From a virus, in the IMG/VR virus record IMGVR_UViG_3300028043_000001, positions 1 through 64,000 of that record: DNA of 64,000 bases, one strand, 5' to 3'. Each line of letters begins with the position of its first letter. Position 1 is the first letter of the stretch. This document shows positions 20,877-27,762 of this stretch, one piece after another. The notes under the pieces are model-generated. The model saw only the letters and a list, made by a program, of their open reading frames with translations, searched no databases and had not been told where the DNA came from. Position numbers and translations under genes: made by a program.

Positions 20877-21356
20877 ATGATTTGGCCTTGTCAAGATCCG
20901 GAAGAGAACTTGTTTGAGTTCTATGGTGATCCAGGAGAGAATCAGGTTCGAGTGAAGACGCCCTACCCCCTCGTTATAGCTTGGGACACTAGTAAGACCG
21001 TTCATAGCTTTTTGTGCCATGAGCTGGTTAAGAGCTCCTTAGAGAGGATCTTCGCCCAAGCACTAAAACATTATGGCTTGGCCTCTATAACAGCCCTCGG
21101 CTTGAACATCTGGGGCGGTTGCCTGAACATTAGGCCGATGACTGGCAACCCAGATAGGCTCACTTTGCATAGTTGGGGGATAGCTCTTGACTGGCACCCA
21201 ACTCAAAACCGTTATGGCTGGAACAAGAAAAAAGCCCTCTTTGCGCAGCCTATATATAATGCGTGGTGGGACATTTGGGAAGCTGAAGGCTGGACTTCTC
21301 TAGGTAGGGCCATCGATAACGACTGGATGCATGTACAGGCAGCGAGTTTATTGTAG
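20877..21356 (+). CDS. M15-family peptidase, endolysin-like (159 aa)
   Basis: Residues 80-159 contain GGCLNIRPM, the zinc motif LTLHSWGIALDWHP (His98 and Asp105 of the S/T-x-H-x6-D pattern) and C-terminal NDWMHVQAA (third zinc ligand His). This matches D-Ala-D-Ala carboxypeptidase or L-Ala-D-Glu peptidase (VanY-like, M15) enzymes that phages use to cut peptidoglycan. No signal peptide is visible, so it would need a holin or membrane damage. Size is typical for small phage endolysins. Confidence 0.85.
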   Translation: MIWPCQDPEENLFEFYGDPGENQVRVKTPYPLVIAWDTSKTVHSFLCHELVKSSLERIFAQALKHYGLASITALGLNIWGGCLNIRPMTGNPDRLTLHSWGIALDWHPTQNRYGWNKKKALFAQPIYNAWWDIWEAEGWTSLGRAIDNDWMHVQAASLL

Positions 21357-21421
21357 TCATTCTAAAAAACCTTCCAACAACCCCTTTTTTCAAAAGAGCC
21401 AAAAAAATCAATTGATTTACC

Positions 21422-21448
21422 CAATTTCAATCAATTAAAATATATTAT
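21422..21448 (+). promoter_or_regulatory. Recurrent AT-rich element, copy 3
   Basis: CAATTTCAATCAATTAAAAT followed by ATATTAT resembles the other copies, with ATCAATTGAT, a 10-base palindrome, just upstream. It lies about 35 bases before ATG 21482 in a 120-base gap that otherwise holds no gene. Confidence 0.4.
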
Positions 21449-21481
21449 CTTCTAAATATATCACACGAATAAGGGGGTTCT

Positions 21482-21670
21482 ATGGGAAAGAAAAACTATA
21501 GACTTCCCCAAGAATTTGACAAACCAAGGCTTAGAAAATGTGGGTTTTGGTATGCTGTAGAAATATATGGTAAGCCAAAGAAAGGTAGGGGGAACTTAAA
21601 AAGTGTTGAATCTGCTTTTCTTGACAACATTGTCGCTGATTTTTTAAAGAAGGGAAAGAAGGCTAAATGA
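21482..21670 (+). CDS. Small basic protein (62 aa)
   Basis: AAGGGGGTT lies upstream. MGKKNYRLPQEFDKPRLRKC is followed by FWYAVEIYGKPKKGRGNLKS and a lysine-rich tail. Probably nucleic-acid binding by charge; no family recognised. Confidence 0.6.
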   Translation: MGKKNYRLPQEFDKPRLRKCGFWYAVEIYGKPKKGRGNLKSVESAFLDNIVADFLKKGKKAK

Positions 21671-21721
21671 CAGCGCGATTATATAAAACCGCGTTATTGC
21701 CCGCTTAAGGAGGTTTAGATA

Positions 21722-21793
21722 ATGGGTTGGGGTCTAATTATATTTTTGATTTTGGTGGTCTTGTGGACTTACTGGAAAGAGGACCAGCTTTGA
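21722..21793 (+). CDS. Tiny membrane peptide (23 aa)
   Basis: MGWGLIIFLILVVLWTYWKE is a single hydrophobic helix with charged end. AAGGAGG lies ten bases upstream. It matches the pattern of peptides at 5131 and 31026. Confidence 0.5.
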   Translation: MGWGLIIFLILVVLWTYWKEDQL

Positions 21794-21845
21794 GCTACTT
21801 AGATGGCAAACCCAAAAGAATTCCAAGATAAAAAGGATGATGACG

Positions 21846-22127
21846 ATGCCAAAGGTTAAGGTTTATAAAATTGTTAAGACCATTACAGACGATGGTTTAT
21901 TCGAAATTGACAATCCCGATGTTCTTGGACACGAGCTCCTAAAAGTTGTAGACAATGTCGACGTGAACTTCCGCACGAAGAGTGGAATCGAACATTCCAA
22001 ACTTTGTGCGTCAGTCCAAGACATGCAATGGAATACCACCTTCTTTATTCCCCTTGAACTAATCGCCGAATCCCACGAAATTGTCATTCCCGACGCTACC
22101 CCTGAGCAGCCAAGTAGAAGGAGATAA
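21846..22127 (+). CDS. Hypothetical protein (93 aa)
   Basis: Three in-frame ATGs occur at 21837, 21840 and 21846; the last has best spacing to AAAAGGA. The protein is beta-rich and acidic (VKVYKIVKTITDDGLFEIDN; WNTTFFIPLELIAESHEIVI). Unrecognised. Confidence 0.6.
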   Translation: MPKVKVYKIVKTITDDGLFEIDNPDVLGHELLKVVDNVDVNFRTKSGIEHSKLCASVQDMQWNTTFFIPLELIAESHEIVIPDATPEQPSRRR

Positions 22128-22130
22128 CTT

Positions 22131-22367
22131 GTGGGCATGGTTCGTTGCTTAGAGTGTGGCAAGATTTTGGAAAGTAAGTCACGCCACGACTTCCAATCTT
22201 GTGGTTGCCCTAACAATACCTTTGTGGATGGTGGTGAAGACTACCTTAGATGTGGTGGTAAAGATTTATCAAAGGTGCAAGTCATCACAACCGAAGAGCA
22301 GCTCGTTCGAGGAGGAAGCCTCTCGGACTCCATTGCAACCTACTCTAAAAATAAAAAGAAGGAGTGA
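22131..22367 (+). CDS. Small zinc-site protein, DUF7695-like (78 aa)
   Basis: GTG start after AGAAGGAGATAA. VRCLECGKILESKSRHDFQS followed by CGCPNNTFVDGGEDYLRCGG matches, from memory, a widespread small-protein family in phages and bacteria with C-x2-C-x-K-x-I-x-S and HDF-x-C-x-C motifs. One zinc site is likely. Function unknown. Confidence 0.7.
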   Translation: MGMVRCLECGKILESKSRHDFQSCGCPNNTFVDGGEDYLRCGGKDLSKVQVITTEEQLVRGGSLSDSIATYSKNKKKE

Positions 22368-22372
22368 AGACC

Positions 22373-22600
22373 ATGGGTGAGTTGAGAATTTTGGACCCCA
22401 CACACGGCGACCTTAAGGTCATTTGGGATCCCAACAACGAAAACGAGGTTGAAGCAGCCCGCAACCAGTTTAACGAGCTACTCAGAAAAGGCCACCAAGC
22501 TTTTGCTGTTGACAAGGTGGGTGAAAAAGCCAAGGAAGTTAAAAGGTTTGACCCCGAAATGGGTAAGGTAATTCTCTCACCTCCAGTAAAAGGAGGCTAA
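22373..22600 (+). CDS. Small conserved protein with C-terminal Gly-Gly (75 aa)
   Basis: ATG 22373 follows AAGGAGTGAAG. Predicted order is hairpin (LRILDP, LKVIWDP), helix (EVEAARNQFNELLRKG), strand (HQAFAVD) and a final strand ending SPPVKGG. I recall homologs in several bacterial phyla with the same FDP-x2-G-x-(I/V) and PP-x-x-GG ending. The layout and terminal Gly-Gly invite comparison with beta-grasp ubiquitin-like proteins, but it may be unrelated. It is followed by the gene that often accompanies it. Confidence 0.7.
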   Translation: MGELRILDPTHGDLKVIWDPNNENEVEAARNQFNELLRKGHQAFAVDKVGEKAKEVKRFDPEMGKVILSPPVKGG

Positions 22601-22603
22601 CCC

Positions 22604-23227
22604 GTGGCTAATTGCACCAGTAGTTATATGTTGAGTTCTTGGGCAGGCAACACAGCCACCACGAATGACACAGTGTGGTACGGATGGAATACTTTTGACT
22701 CCACTACCTCTTCTTCTATTGACACCTACACTACGTGGACTAACTGGAATCTAACATTTACCACAAGTGATGTGTGGGTTACTTGGGTCTCCTATCCGAC
22801 GTTCCCCCAGGCAGTTGAATCTGAAGAGGAGTTACAAGCTCGACAGCAACGTGAGGAGGAATTGAGGCGCGAGCGGGAGGCAGAGAATGCGCTACGAGAG
22901 CAGGCTGAGGCTGCCGCCGAAGAGCTTCTTGAAGACCTCATTGGCGAGAAGGAAATGGAAGTGTTCAGGTCTACTGGGCGGATGTTGGTCAAAGGTAAGG
23001 AGTTTGACTATCTACTCCATCGCGGTGGTGCTGTACAGCGCGTGGAGAAAGACAAGATCGTCGACCTGTGCATCCATTTGCCCTACAAGGCAAAGTATGT
23101 CGATCTCGACAATGTTATCGCGCTTAAATGTTTCATTCAAGGTTGTGAAAAGGATTTCAATAAGCAGGCACATTCCCGCGGTTCTAGACCCAGGCCTGTG
23201 GAACTTCCTCTAGCCGCGAATGGTTAA
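22604..23227 (+). CDS. Conserved hypothetical protein with Trp/Thr repeats and coiled coil (207 aa)
   Basis: GTG start after AAAAGGAGGC. Residues 1-65 are Thr/Ser/Trp-rich with recurring x-W-x-x-W units (VWYGWN, TTWTNWN, DVWVTWVSY). Residues 70-110 are a highly charged coiled coil. Residues 115-190 form a compact domain with STGRMLVKGKEFDYLLHRGG, DLCIHLP and LIALKCF-like segment, which I recall from conserved phage and planctomycete proteins paired with the preceding Gly-Gly protein. Function unknown; repeats suggest a structural or surface role. Confidence 0.7.
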   Translation: MANCTSSYMLSSWAGNTATTNDTVWYGWNTFDSTTSSSIDTYTTWTNWNLTFTTSDVWVTWVSYPTFPQAVESEEELQARQQREEELRREREAENALREQAEAAAEELLEDLIGEKEMEVFRSTGRMLVKGKEFDYLLHRGGAVQRVEKDKIVDLCIHLPYKAKYVDLDNVIALKCFIQGCEKDFNKQAHSRGSRPRPVELPLAANG

Positions 23228-23232
23228 ACTTG

Positions 23233-23580
23233 TGGGCGGAATAACGAAGCTGCACAAAAGCTACCCGCTGTGACCTACCGCCTCTAATGAGGGGAGGTGA
23301 ACTGCCGCTTTGTGTAGATAAGTACGGGTTAATACCCGGATTCCGCCCTTCAGATTTCGAGTTGGGTGCTATAGAGCCTGGGATAGTAGGAGAGGTGCTT
23401 TCTTACTATCCCAAGTCAACTTTAACAACGAAGAGCGTCACTGAGGAAAATAAGCCTCGATGGTGCGCACCACCTAGGTGAAGGTTCCCCACGCGATGCT
23501 GTGAGCGTCACTCTATGCGTTAGGAGGTAATCATCTCAAGGGGAGCTCTTCCGCCGTAAACCCAAATATCGACGGAGGAG
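23233..23580 (+). ncRNA. Large structured RNA candidate (about 350 nt)
   Basis: The gap between genes contains many perfect stems: GGGCGGAAT (23233-23241) with ATTCCGCCC (23340-23348) closing a junction; CCTC-TAAT-GAGG; CGGGT-TAAT-ACCCG; TGGGATAGTA with TACTATCCCA (about 23379-23413) inside an AGTTG/CAACT helix; the 12-base palindrome TGGTGCGCACCA; CACCTAGGTG; GTGA-GCG-TCAC. Two loops are the same TAAT. GC content is higher than in neighbouring genes. It does not look like tmRNA, RNase P RNA or a tRNA array. A 64-codon frame at 23287-23481 is judged a by-product. Confidence 0.6.
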
Positions 23581-23585
23581 AGACA

Positions 23586-23990
23586 ATGATTGGGTTTCTT
23601 TTAGTGGGGATTCTTTTGTTGAGTCCCATAAGGGCTGAGAGTTGCAGCATAGTTCCGATCGGCAAAATAAATGTTACATCGTACACGTACTACAAAAATT
23701 CTAAAAACATTACCGCCTCCGGCAAGAAAGTCCGAAGCGGTCACATTGCGTTGAGCCCCGATATCAGAAAGCAATTTAAGCCAAAGTTTGGCGACAAGAT
23801 TTTCTTGGAAGGTTTTGGGCTTTTTGAGTATCAAGACCACATGCCAAATCAATGGCGTCGGAGGGCAGACATTTTTATCGCGGATAGGTCAACATGCTTT
23901 CGGTTTGGTTTGAAAAAAGGTGTTGTTGCCTATCTTGTGCGGCGTGAAGCAATGCACCAACCTGAAGAGGAGGGAGGACGAACAAATTAA
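23586..23990 (+). CDS. Secreted 3D/double-psi-barrel domain protein (134 aa)
   Basis: GGAGGAGAGACA precedes the ATG. MIGFLLVGILLLSPIRAESC is a signal peptide. The mature part INVTSYTYYKNSKNITASGK, SGHIALSPDI, FGDKIFLEGFG, ADIFIADRSTCFRFG fits the 3D (Asp-Asp-Asp) double-psi beta barrel found in cell-wall lytic enzymes and resuscitation factors. It may act on peptidoglycan in the periplasm. One of the three canonical Asp positions reads DHMPNQW, another ADIFIAD. Confidence 0.7.
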   Translation: MIGFLLVGILLLSPIRAESCSIVPIGKINVTSYTYYKNSKNITASGKKVRSGHIALSPDIRKQFKPKFGDKIFLEGFGLFEYQDHMPNQWRRRADIFIADRSTCFRFGLKKGVVAYLVRREAMHQPEEEGGRTN

Positions 23991-24198
23991 GAGGACACCT
24001 TTCCCAGTGTGTGTGTTTTGTGGTGACTACTACGAAGAAGAGTGTCACTTCTGTGAGCTACGAGCCGACTGCAAAGCGGTTAATTATATTGACCACTGTC
24101 TCCTACCAGATACTGTATGCCCCTCGTGTTGGGAGATAATCAAAGACAAAACCCCTGGGACACGCGAAGAATTTCGCCAATATTTGAATGAGAATTGA
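23920..24198 (+). CDS. Small Cys-rich protein (start uncertain)
   Basis: VCVFCGDYYEEECHFCELRADC resembles a rearranged form of the zinc-ribbon family signature (C-x2-C-x3-R-x-D-C), followed by VCPSCWEII. The open frame begins inside the previous gene; the best ribosome site (GGAGGGAGGACG, about 23971) has no ATG after it, so ATT or a GTG near 24007 may be used. The protein is real by its Cys pattern, but its N-terminus is unclear. Confidence 0.6.
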   Translation: MLLPILCGVKQCTNLKRREDEQIKRTPFPVCVFCGDYYEEECHFCELRADCKAVNYIDHCLLPDTVCPSCWEIIKDKTPGTREEFRQYLNEN

Positions 24199-24211
24199 AG
24201 GGAGATAATAC

Positions 24212-24859
24212 ATGAAGCTTGTTGAGGAGTTCTGTTCAATTCAAGGGGAGTCGTCGTATGTGGGTAGACCCTGTTATTTTGTTCGAGCTCACGGATGTAA
24301 TTTAGATTGTCAGTGGCCATGTGATACCTTGTATGCGAGAGATGAGAAAACTTTTTACGATTCTCCCATCGAACAGATAGTGAAAAGATGCCGCCAGAAT
24401 CTAGTGCCATTAGTACAACTTACTGGTGGTGAGCCCCTATTACAAATTGATGAGGCGGCAGACTTGTGCCGCAAATTGGCAGATTTCAAAACGGTTTTGG
24501 TGGAGACTAATGGCACCATCTCTATAAAGCCCTTCAAAAATGCACCTAAAAACGTTGTTTTAGTTGTTGATTGCAAAACACCCTCGTCCGGAATGCACAT
24601 TTATTTGGAAAAATTTGTTGTAAACATTCCTCATCTTCGGAAGGTTGATCAAGTTAAGTTCGTAGTTGGTAACAGGGATGATTTTGATTTTGCAAGAGGC
24701 ATAGTCGAAAAATTTAGTCTCAGCGACAAGGTCAGCGAAGTCCTTATCTCACCAGTTTTTGGCATGATAGAACCCACTAGGCTTGCTGAATGGTTGCTTA
24801 GTGAACTTCCCGCGGCAAGATTTCAAATCCAACTTCATAAACTGTTAAACGTGCGTTAG
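24212..24859 (+). CDS. queE: QueE-like 7-carboxy-7-deazaguanine synthase (radical SAM)
   Basis: QueE makes the 7-deazaguanine ring from 6-carboxytetrahydropterin. Visible are the N-terminal VEEFCSIQGESSYVGRPC, a Cys triad at 29, 33 and 37 (HGCNLDCQWPCDT), the LTGGEPLLQ glycine motif, LVETNGTI, and VDCKTPSSG. The usual triad is C-x3-C-x2-C; here it is C-x3-C-x3-C because of an extra Pro. Length of 215 is normal. A strong GGGAGATAATAC site precedes it. With FolE2, QueD and the DpdA-like protein elsewhere in the window it completes most of a deazaguanine route. Confidence 0.85.
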   Translation: MKLVEEFCSIQGESSYVGRPCYFVRAHGCNLDCQWPCDTLYARDEKTFYDSPIEQIVKRCRQNLVPLVQLTGGEPLLQIDEAADLCRKLADFKTVLVETNGTISIKPFKNAPKNVVLVVDCKTPSSGMHIYLEKFVVNIPHLRKVDQVKFVVGNRDDFDFARGIVEKFSLSDKVSEVLISPVFGMIEPTRLAEWLLSELPAARFQIQLHKLLNVR

Positions 24860-24867
24860 GAGGTTAC

Positions 24868-25095
24868 ATGAAAGAGAAGGATGTCATGAATGTGATTTTC
24901 GCGGCTGACATAATGGCTGCTACTTTACAACACTTTTTAGACACTTTCACCAACATCCTAACTGATGAACAACGCGTTGTTATTGAAAACACTATCATTG
25001 ATCTTACCGAACCCTACATAAACGAAGCAGAAGGCGAATGCACTCTGCGCTATCAATTGCACAGCATGTTAGATGCGAGTGGTAAAACTCACTAA
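24868..25095 (+). CDS. Small hypothetical protein (75 aa)
   Basis: AGGAGGTTAC precedes the ATG. Helical, acidic protein (AATLQHFLDTFTNILTDEQR). It follows queE by eight bases. Unrecognised. Confidence 0.65.
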   Translation: MKEKDVMNVIFAADIMAATLQHFLDTFTNILTDEQRVVIENTIIDLTEPYINEAEGECTLRYQLHSMLDASGKTH

Positions 25096-25129
25096 CCCAT
25101 CCAAAAATTAACCTTGTGGAGGATTTTGT

Positions 25130-25810
25130 ATGACCTTGCAGAACTACTCTCACATCGCACTCGTTCTCGACCGCTCAGGCTCAATGTCTATGGTAAAAAG
25201 TGACGCCATTGGTGGCTACAACGAGTTCATCCGCAGCCAACAAACTGTTCCTGGAAAAGCCACGTTCACGTTAACTCAGTTCGATGACAAGTATGATGTC
25301 GTGCAAGAATTTGTCGACCTTAAAGACGCCCGAATTCTGGATGACGACAATTTTCAGCCCCGCGGTTTAACTCGCCTTCTCGACGCAATCGGCAAGACCC
25401 TGAATTTGGTAGGAGAGCGGCTCGACAAACTCCCTGAAGATCAGCGCCCTGAGAAGGTGGTTTTTGCTATCTTAACTGATGGCCACGAAAACGATAGCCA
25501 GGAATACACTGAAATTATTATTCGCGAGATGATTGCACACCAGGAAACTGTGTATAACTGGCAAGTTCTCTTCTTATCCTCCGACATCCGAGCCGAAGCT
25601 GATGCTTTAAAGTATGGCATCAGCCCACAGGCCACTTTAAGCTTTTCTAAGACTGGGGATGGCATGACAGCGGCCTTTGCGGGCCTAGCTGAAGCAACTA
25701 CCTTGTATAGGGTGGGAGCGTCGACTAAGGCGATGTTTGATCCCGCCGTCAAAGCCGAGCAACTCCGGCAAAGACTAAAAGAAGACAAAGAACAGAAGCA
25801 GAAAAAGTAA
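25130..25810 (+). CDS. von Willebrand factor A domain protein (226 aa)
   Basis: The MIDAS motif D-x-S-x-S is at residues 14-18 (LVLDRSGSMS); RGLTRLLDAIGK supplies the Thr, and AILTDGHEND the second Asp. VWA domains bind metal and mediate protein contacts. There is no signal peptide. A lysine-rich coiled tail ends it. GTGGAGGATTTTG precedes the start. It stands directly before a zincin-like metallopeptidase gene; a functional pair is possible but unproven. Confidence 0.85.
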   Translation: MTLQNYSHIALVLDRSGSMSMVKSDAIGGYNEFIRSQQTVPGKATFTLTQFDDKYDVVQEFVDLKDARILDDDNFQPRGLTRLLDAIGKTLNLVGERLDKLPEDQRPEKVVFAILTDGHENDSQEYTEIIIREMIAHQETVYNWQVLFLSSDIRAEADALKYGISPQATLSFSKTGDGMTAAFAGLAEATTLYRVGASTKAMFDPAVKAEQLRQRLKEDKEQKQKK

Positions 25811-25830
25811 ACTCTTAAAGGGAGGAAGCC

Positions 25831-26328
25831 ATGGTTGAGAATCCTGTTGATCTGTTTACGGAAATTCTGAAACCAAAGAGAAGGACGGCGGAATATCAAG
25901 ACGCCCCCGAAGTGCAAGAAATTGCCACCAACCTGATTTCCTCGTTGGAAATGGTTGATGCGCGGGACGCTCGAATAAAGTACCTTTTCAAGGTTTCCGA
26001 GAAACCCCAAAAGTTTGCAGGACGATGCCACAAGGCGGATAAAAAGTGGCACCACTTAACAGGAATTGACTTTGTAATTGAGGTTTGGGATGAGTGGTGG
26101 AGACGTGCCACTCCAGAGTCTCGCGAAGCTCTTGTGTACCACGAACTTTTACACATTGGCAAAGGCGAGACCAGAACCGGCAAAGTGAAGTGGTTTATCG
26201 TCGACCATCCAGTTGAATCCTTCTTTGAGGAGGTTAAACGCTACGGACCTTGGAGCCCACAGCTCCAAGAAATCGCGAGCCTTCTCCAACCCTCACCCGA
26301 AGCTGAGAGAGCGTCTTATGAAGATTAA
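25831..26328 (+). CDS. Phage-type putative metallopeptidase (165 aa)
   Basis: LVYHELLHIG supplies H-E-x2-H (His104, Glu105, His108), and DHPVESFFEEVKRYGPW has the conserved His126 and the (F/E)-x-F-x-x-E-V segment of the phage putative metallopeptidase family. N-terminal residues 27-70 match the family's A-x-I-x-Y-L-F-K region. AAAGGGAGGAAGCC precedes the start. The substrate is unknown. Confidence 0.8.
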   Translation: MVENPVDLFTEILKPKRRTAEYQDAPEVQEIATNLISSLEMVDARDARIKYLFKVSEKPQKFAGRCHKADKKWHHLTGIDFVIEVWDEWWRRATPESREALVYHELLHIGKGETRTGKVKWFIVDHPVESFFEEVKRYGPWSPQLQEIASLLQPSPEAERASYED

Positions 26329-26563
26329 GGAGATCCGAGTTGACCTCGAGAAAAGCCTGTCGGTAAACTTTAACTCAGTGCGTTTGCGGATTGGCTTTTC
26401 GAGCGAATTTGAGGGCGCGTCCTTAGAGGAGCTTGATCATGCGGTAGTTGTCCAAAAAGAGCATATTGAAAAGCTCCTCGACAACCAGATTCTAAAATCA
26501 GTACAAGCCCTCCCTCGGCTGAAGAAGAAGGCCGAATCTTTAAGCGAGGACATTCCCTACTAA
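26318..26563 (+). CDS. Small hypothetical protein (81 aa)
   Basis: ATG 26318 overlaps the metallopeptidase stop; the frame extension to 26213 was rejected. Mostly helical with a beta start (KIKEIRVDLEKSLSVNFNSV). Segment NFNSVRLRIGF is amphipathic. Unknown. Confidence 0.6.
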   Translation: MKIKEIRVDLEKSLSVNFNSVRLRIGFSSEFEGASLEELDHAVVVQKEHIEKLLDNQILKSVQALPRLKKKAESLSEDIPY

Positions 26564-26743
26564 ATGCCTTTGTTTCACTGCACAAAATGTCATCATGAGT
26601 GGGAATCTGTTGCCCAGAAAAGCAAGTGTGGTTGGTGTGGAGCAAGAGGCTTTATCATCGGAGAGACCAGCTTCGAGATAATGGGCAAAAGAGAGGACTT
26701 TTGGGCCTTAATTAAACAACGGATCAGGAGGGAAGATGTATAG
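26564..26743 (+). CDS. Small zinc-ribbon protein (59 aa)
   Basis: MPLFHCTKCHHEWESVAQKS then KCGWCGARGFIIG is a rubredoxin-like or ribbon motif with two C-x2-C knuckles. It starts directly after the previous stop and overlaps the next ATG. Confidence 0.6.
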   Translation: MPLFHCTKCHHEWESVAQKSKCGWCGARGFIIGETSFEIMGKREDFWALIKQRIRREDV

Positions 26744-26987
26744 TGTCAATGCAGAACGCCTTGGTGAAGAGTGGCGCGATTGTACACCAATTTATGTGCG
26801 CGCGCAGTTACCAGATGGCACATGGGTTGCAGCTAATTTAGCGCAGCTAACCAAAGAAAGCCTCTTGGCCTGGTTGCGCTCAGACGGCACCCAAAATCCC
26901 CTTGCCGAAAACGTAGTTGGTATCCTATGTGGTTATGATCACATCGTAGAAATGGAGAGGACCACAGGAGAAGCTCCCCCCGAATAA
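26736..26987 (+). CDS. Small hypothetical protein (83 aa)
   Basis: CAGGAGGGAAG precedes the ATG. Segments IYVRAQLPDGTWVAANLAQL and LTKESLLAWLRSDG resemble small phage proteins with a beta sheet plus helix. Unrecognised. It is the last gene before the sigma-factor promoter. Confidence 0.6.
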   Translation: MYSVNAERLGEEWRDCTPIYVRAQLPDGTWVAANLAQLTKESLLAWLRSDGTQNPLAENVVGILCGYDHIVEMERTTGEAPPE

Positions 26988-27011
26988 TCTCATCTCACCG
27001 AAATCTGGGCG

Positions 27012-27050
27012 TTGACAGAAAGATTTACTTTATAGTATACTTTCTGTCAA
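27012..27050 (+). promoter_or_regulatory. Sigma70-type promoter within an 11-bp inverted repeat
   Basis: TTGACA (27012-27017) and TATACT (27036-27041) are separated by 18 bases. The -35 box lies in the left arm TTGACAGAAAG of a perfect inverted repeat whose right arm CTTTCTGTCAA (27040-27050) begins within the -10 box. This places a dimer-binding operator over the promoter of the sigma-factor gene. Confidence 0.7.
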
Positions 27051-27076
27051 ATTAAACAATTGGGAGGAGTTCGCCA

Positions 27077-27700
27077 ATGGCCCAGATAAGGCAAGATGTA
27101 GCAATAGGGGAAGAGAATAAACTGGTTCTAGAGAACCAAGGCTTCGTCTACAGCATGGCTAACAAGTACGCCAGTTCAGGAGTCCCTTATGGGGATCTAG
27201 TCAATGCGGGGCTGCTAGGCCTAGTGATTGCATCCAAACGATTTGATCCCTCCCGCGGGTCAAAATTTATTTCTTTTGCCACAAGCTTCGTGCAACATGA
27301 AATGATACGCACGATACGTGAAACCCGATTCCCTTGTCGCGTTCCTCTGAGTCTTAATGCTATCGTGAACAAAATCAGAAGGGGGGAGGGAGATGAAGAC
27401 TCCCCCGAATTTGCAGCCATCTTACCCCTACTCAGGACGCCAGAGAGGGAAAGTTTTCATGGCGTGGAGGAGGGCCTCGAAGAAGTTTTAGTCAACCGCC
27501 TTTCAATTTCTCAAGCACTTGACCACCTCGATAATCGCACCCGCAATTTAATTACTAGGTTTGCGGGAATCAACTGCGAACCTTTAGGAATCTCGGAGTT
27601 GGCGGCCGAGTTTAAATTATCCAAACAACGTGTACGTAGCCTAATAAGTCAGGGTTTTTTGGCTATGCGTCGCGCTTTAAGCGACTTTTCCAAAAGTTAA
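27077..27700 (+). CDS. Sigma-70 family RNA polymerase sigma factor (207 aa)
   Basis: Region 2 is clear: NKLVLENQGFVYSMANKYAS, YGDLVNAGLLGLVIASKRFD, SKFISFATSFVQHEMIRTIR. Region 4 follows near residues 145-203 (SQALDHLDNRTRNLITRFAG; ISELAAEFKLSKQRVRSLIS). Region 3 is short and region 1.1 absent. It redirects host core polymerase to its own promoters, presumably the phage's AT-rich elements. A strong GGGAGGAG site precedes it, and the promoter lies in a dyad, so its timing is probably regulated. Confidence 0.9.
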   Translation: MAQIRQDVAIGEENKLVLENQGFVYSMANKYASSGVPYGDLVNAGLLGLVIASKRFDPSRGSKFISFATSFVQHEMIRTIRETRFPCRVPLSLNAIVNKIRRGEGDEDSPEFAAILPLLRTPERESFHGVEEGLEEVLVNRLSISQALDHLDNRTRNLITRFAGINCEPLGISELAAEFKLSKQRVRSLISQGFLAMRRALSDFSKS

Positions 27701-27762
27701 CCTTAACGGCAGCACGACCTCTTAGGGGGCAAAACATTTCTTTAGGGTAAGGAGGAAAACGT

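Noticed and set aside
21803-21859. An 18-codon frame with DDDD, resembling an epitope tag
   Set aside because: It overlaps the start of the next gene and the Asp run comes from the ribosome site and repeated ATG codons; no evidence of an engineered tag.
23287-23481. A 64-codon open frame in the gap after 23227
   Set aside because: It runs through several perfect hairpins and palindromes, lacks protein-like composition and is better explained as part of a structured RNA.
23233-23580. Reading the structured RNA as tmRNA or RNase P RNA
   Set aside because: No tag peptide frame, tRNA-like ends or the conserved RNase P core were found.
25441-26055. 204-codon frame on the minus strand
   Set aside because: Antisense to the VWA and metallopeptidase genes, with no domain, signal peptide or ribosome site.
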